A program made the position numbers and the translations under genes. From Methanomassiliicoccaceae archaeon (lineage in GTDB: Archaea > Thermoplasmatota > Thermoplasmata > Methanomassiliicoccales > UBA472), in NCBI GenBank assembly GCA_016919565.1, contig JACXTO010000193.1:1-8996 (forward strand): DNA of 8,996 nucleotides. The letters run 5' to 3'. Shown piece by piece: positions 6,225 to 8,996 of this stretch. The notes under the pieces are model-generated. The model was given only the letters and a program-made list of their open reading frames with translations, had not been told where the DNA came from and searched no databases. Position 1 is the stretch's first letter; each line of letters starts with the position of its first letter.

Positions 6225-8645
6225 TCAGGCATGCAGGATCAGCTCGCTGCTCCCATCCTCCCTTTCCCTCACCGTGATGGCGCTGGACATCAAATCCTTG
6301 ACGTCCTCGATATGAGTAATGAGGAAGATCTGCTTGAACTGCTTCGACAGCTGCTCGAACGCGTTCATGATGCTGCGCTTCCTCACCTGGTCCTGAGATC
6401 CGAATATCTCATCCAGTATCAGGAAGTTGACCGAGCTCCCAGCCTTGTCGGCGATGACCCGGGAGATCGCCAACCGCAGGCAGAGATTGGCCAGGTCCGT
6501 CTCCCCGCCGGAGAAACGGGAGAGGGCGTGCTTCTCCCCCTTGTCGAAGATGAAGATGTCGTAATTGTCATCGATCATCATCCCCTGGTACTTGTTATCG
6601 GTCAGCTCGGCGAACAGCAAGGCCGATACCTCGGACAGGGTCGGCACCACTCTTGCCATTACGTTCTTCCGGAAGTCCTTCATCGTCAGGCTGAGGACCT
6701 GCTGCTCTTCCTGGCGGCGCATCGCGTCCTCGGCGTTCCTCTCCTGCCGCTCGATGTCCTCCAGCCTCGCCCTTCTTCCGGTGAGCTCGCTCGATCTGGC
6801 GGCGAGGTCGCTCTGCAGCCTCGTCGACTCAGTCATCATCGCTTCCTTGCTCGCCGATAGCTCATCGAGCCTCTGCTGGGTGCGGGGCAGCGAGCCAGGT
6901 TCGTAGTTCAATTCCCTGACCTGCCTGTCCACTTGAACTCGCCTCGCCTCGATCGCCTCTCTCTGCTGCAGCGCCCGTTCCTTCTCCTCCTCAAGCTCAG
7001 GCAATCTGGCCAATTGCGTCCTCAGCTCGTTGAACCGGTCCACCTTCTTCCTCGATTGCAGCAATCCTGCCTTCATCGATTCATAGCGTCGCTCGTCGAA
7101 GTCGACCGCGCCGATCTCCGAGAGCTTAGCTTCGGATGCGTCGCACTCCTCCCGCAGGACCGTCATTTGCCCCTGCAGCCGCTCCAAGGCCTCCTCGACC
7201 TTGGCCGCATCCTCGCATTTCCTCGACAGCTCTCTCTTCCTCTTTTCCAGGGCTTCGAGGCGCTCGCCAAGCTGCCTCGCGGCGTCGGCGTCCCGCTCCT
7301 TCTCTTGCTTGAGCCTCTCCCTCTCCCCAGAGCGCTCCGAGGACTCCGTCTCCAGCTTCTTCAAGAGGAAATCGTGCTGATCGCAAAGCTCCCTCTCGCA
7401 GGTCGGGCATTTCGACTGCCGTCCGAGCCGTGCGATCTCCTGCCGCTTCTCATCGGCTTTTGATTGCTCATCTCCGAGCCGCTTGATCTCCAATTCCGCG
7501 GACCGGGCGCTTTGTCGTCTTGCCTCGCGTTCCAGTCGGACCTGCTCCATGTTCGACTCGACGCGTTCCAGCGAGCCGCGGGCGCCGCTGCACTCCTTCG
7601 CCATCTGGCTCTTCGCCTCAAGCTCCTGCTCGGCTGAGGCGATCTTCTTCTTCGATGCTTCCAGGACCGCCAGCGAGGACTTGCGCTGCTCCGCGCGCCT
7701 CATGTCCTGCTCCAAGGCGTCCCTCTCCTTCGTCAGTTCCTCGTACCGGCTCGCCTCCGGCGCCAGCATGACCAGCTCCGGCTCCCTTGCCCTTAGCGAT
7801 GACAGCGAACTTTCGACCCTGCCGATCGCCTCACCGATGGCCTTGAGCTCCGCTTCTGATCGCACCGCCTGGGTCTGGAGGTCGCGGTGCTGCCCGTCCA
7901 GCTTCGCCAAGGAATCGCGCTCTAACCGGGCCTGGGCGATCTGATCATTTACCCCGTCCAGCTGCGTCTTCAAGGCCTCAACTTCTTTCGCGAGGCCCAG
8001 GGTTGCCTCTTCGATGGTGCTGATGCCTCGTCGCTCCAGATCGCTGCGCTTCGCCCCTTCCGAGGTCACTAGGTCCCTTTGCAACGCCTCTAGCTCGGCC
8101 TTAACCGCATTGAGGTCGTGGTCGATGGCAACGACCACCTCATCAAGACGGTCTACACCAAGCATGCGCAGCACCAGCTTCTTGCGGTCTGCCGGGCTGA
8201 GGACGGAGAGCGCGTTCAGCTCCTTCTGCCTGGCGAACACCGAGATGAAGAAGGCCTTGTAGTCCATGCCCAACAGCCTCTCGATGGCCTGGGTCACAGC
8301 CTTCTCCCCGCTCGCCTTGAGCTGCCCGTTAACGGCCAAAGAGGCGTCAACGGCGTTGGAACGGCCACGCATCGCACGGTAGAGCTTGTACTCGTCGCCA
8401 GCGATCTCGAAGACCAGGTTGACGGCGGTGTCCTCGTTCGCCCCCGCGTTCGCATTTCGTATGCTCTCCTTTCCGGTGCGCACGATCATCTTCTCGTTGC
8501 CGTAGAGCGCCCAGGCCACCGCCTCGACCAGCGTCGACTTGCCTACCCCGTTCTGCCCCAGGATGCCGATGACGCCGTCGGGGAACTCGATGGCGGACGA
8601 GCGGAACTTGCGGTAGTTGCGCAGCTCCAGATATCTCAGTCTGAT
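6225..8645 (-). CDS. rad50: DNA double-strand-break repair ATPase Rad50
   Basis: Rad50 is the SMC-like ATPase that partners Mre11 in DNA end processing. Counting from the ATC at 8645 (806 residues), the N-terminal ATPase half has Walker A GQNGVGKST (30-38) and a Q-loop region (FARQ 137-140). Long charged coiled-coil arms run about 175-400 and 425-650, with the zinc hook CPTC at 413-416 between them. The C-terminal half has signature FSGGETDLANL (711-721), Walker B FLILDE (741-746), D-loop GSQD (749-752) and H-loop H778. All are intact, and the length is slightly short of many archaeal Rad50s. An open frame continues upstream to an ATG at 8891, but those 82 residues overlap mre11 in another frame and are not Rad50-like. 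The family N-terminus (xRLRYLELRNY) falls on ATC at 8645, with AGGAGG 7 nt upstream. A CTG at 8639 forms a CTGA overlap with the mre11 stop. The start is therefore non-canonical or a base error. Confidence 0.95.
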   Translation of the reverse strand: MRLRYLELRNYRKFRSSAIEFPDGVIGILGQNGVGKSTLVEAVAWALYGNEKMIVRTGKESIRNANAGANEDTAVNLVFEIAGDEYKLYRAMRGRSNAVDASLAVNGQLKASGEKAVTQAIERLLGMDYKAFFISVFARQKELNALSVLSPADRKKLVLRMLGVDRLDEVVVAIDHDLNAVKAELEALQRDLVTSEGAKRSDLERRGISTIEEATLGLAKEVEALKTQLDGVNDQIAQARLERDSLAKLDGQHRDLQTQAVRSEAELKAIGEAIGRVESSLSSLRAREPELVMLAPEASRYEELTKERDALEQDMRRAEQRKSSLAVLEASKKKIASAEQELEAKSQMAKECSGARGSLERVESNMEQVRLEREARRQSARSAELEIKRLGDEQSKADEKRQEIARLGRQSKCPTCERELCDQHDFLLKKLETESSERSGERERLKQEKERDADAARQLGERLEALEKRKRELSRKCEDAAKVEEALERLQGQMTVLREECDASEAKLSEIGAVDFDERRYESMKAGLLQSRKKVDRFNELRTQLARLPELEEEKERALQQREAIEARRVQVDRQVRELNYEPGSLPRTQQRLDELSASKEAMMTESTRLQSDLAARSSELTGRRARLEDIERQERNAEDAMRRQEEQQVLSLTMKDFRKNVMARVVPTLSEVSALLFAELTDNKYQGMMIDDNYDIFIFDKGEKHALSRFSGGETDLANLCLRLAISRVIADKAGSSVNFLILDEIFGSQDQVRKRSIMNAFEQLSKQFKQIFLITHIEDVKDLMSSAITVREREDGSSELILHA

Positions 8646-8996
8646 TCTTCCGCCTCCTGAAGGTAGCGAAGTCCGCGCTCTCGGATGCGTTCCTTGTCGA
8701 CCCGTTCCAGGGGATGAGACCCAAGGAAAGAGACCCATTCCTTCTCCAGCGAATCGATGCTGCTGCCTGACGATTGCACCGAGGCGTTCTCGGGCAGCAG
8801 CTCGAGCTTCGGTTCGAAGTGCAGCGCGGACGATGTCAGCGACCGCAGCCAATGGAAATCGATCGATTTGTAGAGGCTGGTGGGGACGCACTTCACCTGC
8901 ATGCGGACCAGCTTACCCCCCAGGTCGATCGATTGCAGCAGATCGGAGATCTCCGAACGGAGGCTGACCGCGTCAAGGGAACGGGCATCGATCGGG
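8636..8996 (-). CDS. mre11: DNA repair exonuclease Mre11, C-terminal part (5' end beyond window)
   Basis: The minus-strand frame is open to the window edge and gives 119 residues ending at the TGA at 8636-8638. The sequence GGKLVRMQVKC (visible residues 26-36) looks like a strand of the Mre11 capping domain. The tail ERVDKERIRERGLRYLQEAEE resembles the helical Rad50-binding C-terminus of archaeal Mre11. The nuclease phosphoesterase motifs lie outside the window, so the assignment rests on this tail and on position directly upstream of rad50, the standard archaeal order. The ATG at 8902 is internal. The end of the gene contains AGGAGG (8653-8658 on the minus strand), which probably serves rad50, so the two are likely co-translated. 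Mre11 supplies the Mn-dependent exo/endonuclease of the complex. Confidence 0.82.
   Translation of the reverse strand, partial: PIDARSLDAVSLRSEISDLLQSIDLGGKLVRMQVKCVPTSLYKSIDFHWLRSLTSSALHFEPKLELLPENASVQSSGSSIDSLEKEWVSFLGSHPLERVDKERIRERGLRYLQEAEESD
8653..8658 (-). promoter_or_regulatory. Shine-Dalgarno site AGGAGG for rad50
   Basis: On the minus strand AGGAGG is followed by 7 nt (CGGAAGA) and then ATC. This ideal spacing supports initiation at the ATC (8645-8643) rather than at the CTG six bases further on, where the spacing would be 13 nt. Confidence 0.5.

Noticed and set aside
6191..6234. Two GCATGC palindromes (6191-6196 and 6229-6234) as a terminator or operator
   Set aside because: Six-base palindromes are expected by chance at this frequency, and no T-run or conserved spacing supports a function.
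6231..6860. Plus-strand 209-codon open frame, and similar plus-strand frames up to 8660
   Set aside because: They are antisense to rad50, and their Leu/Gln/Arg-rich or Ser-rich composition mirrors the coiled-coil codons.
8646..8891. N-terminal 82-residue extension of Rad50 from an ATG at 8891
   Set aside because: It overlaps mre11 in another frame, has no Rad50 resemblance, and the conserved N-terminus begins at the position of codon 83. It is an open frame without coding signal.
1..8996. CRISPR array, insertion sequence, integrase site or defence island
   Set aside because: No regularly spaced repeats, transposase, integrase or defence-type genes were seen. Gene content and base composition look like core chromosome throughout.

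Overview
The window is ordinary archaeal chromosome, most likely from a moderately GC-rich euryarchaeon of the Thermoplasmata/Methanomassiliicoccales type. This placement is inferred from gene content, since no rRNA or marker gene is present. The evidence is an Mre11-Rad50 pair in the archaeal gene order, a fused ADP-forming acyl-CoA synthetase, archaeal TATA-type promoters including one placed for a leaderless mRNA, and Shine-Dalgarno sites in front of operon-internal genes.

Left block (1-1711). The window opens inside a SprT/YgjP-like zinc metalloprotease gene, of which only the C-terminal part is visible. Its stop overlaps (ATGA) the start of an OB-fold plus HD-domain protein of the YhaM 3'-5' exoribonuclease type. 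A stand-alone receiver-domain gene lies convergent to it on the minus strand, with a 20-bp gap that holds a small hairpin.

Intergenic stretch (1712-2121, about 410 bp). No credible protein gene is present. It contains a dyad and a weak TATA-like box upstream of the receiver gene. It also holds a perfect 10-bp inverted repeat enclosing 51 nt and followed by T6 (candidate small RNA or terminator), a 9-bp direct repeat, and two TATA-like boxes ahead of the next gene.

Central block (2122-6177). A DUF72/YecE-like TIM-barrel gene, probably leaderless, is followed by a separately promoted two-gene operon. The first gene is an acetyl/acyl-CoA synthetase (ADP-forming) with alpha and beta parts fused. 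The second overlaps it by ATGA and encodes a BioD-like P-loop plus DRTGG protein. That protein resembles the N-terminal regulatory half of long phosphotransacetylases but lacks the catalytic half. The pair presumably works in acyl-CoA/acyl-acid interconversion with ATP formation, the second protein being a likely regulator.

Right block (6225-8996, minus strand). mre11 (C-terminal part only, cut by the window edge) and rad50 (complete) form the double-strand-break repair operon. rad50 has no ATG, GTG or TTG near its conserved N-terminus. Its start appears to be ATC or CTG, overlapping the mre11 stop.

I did not find a convincing new multi-gene system. The points most worth checking are the rad50 start, the ACD/DRTGG pair and the structured intergenic element.
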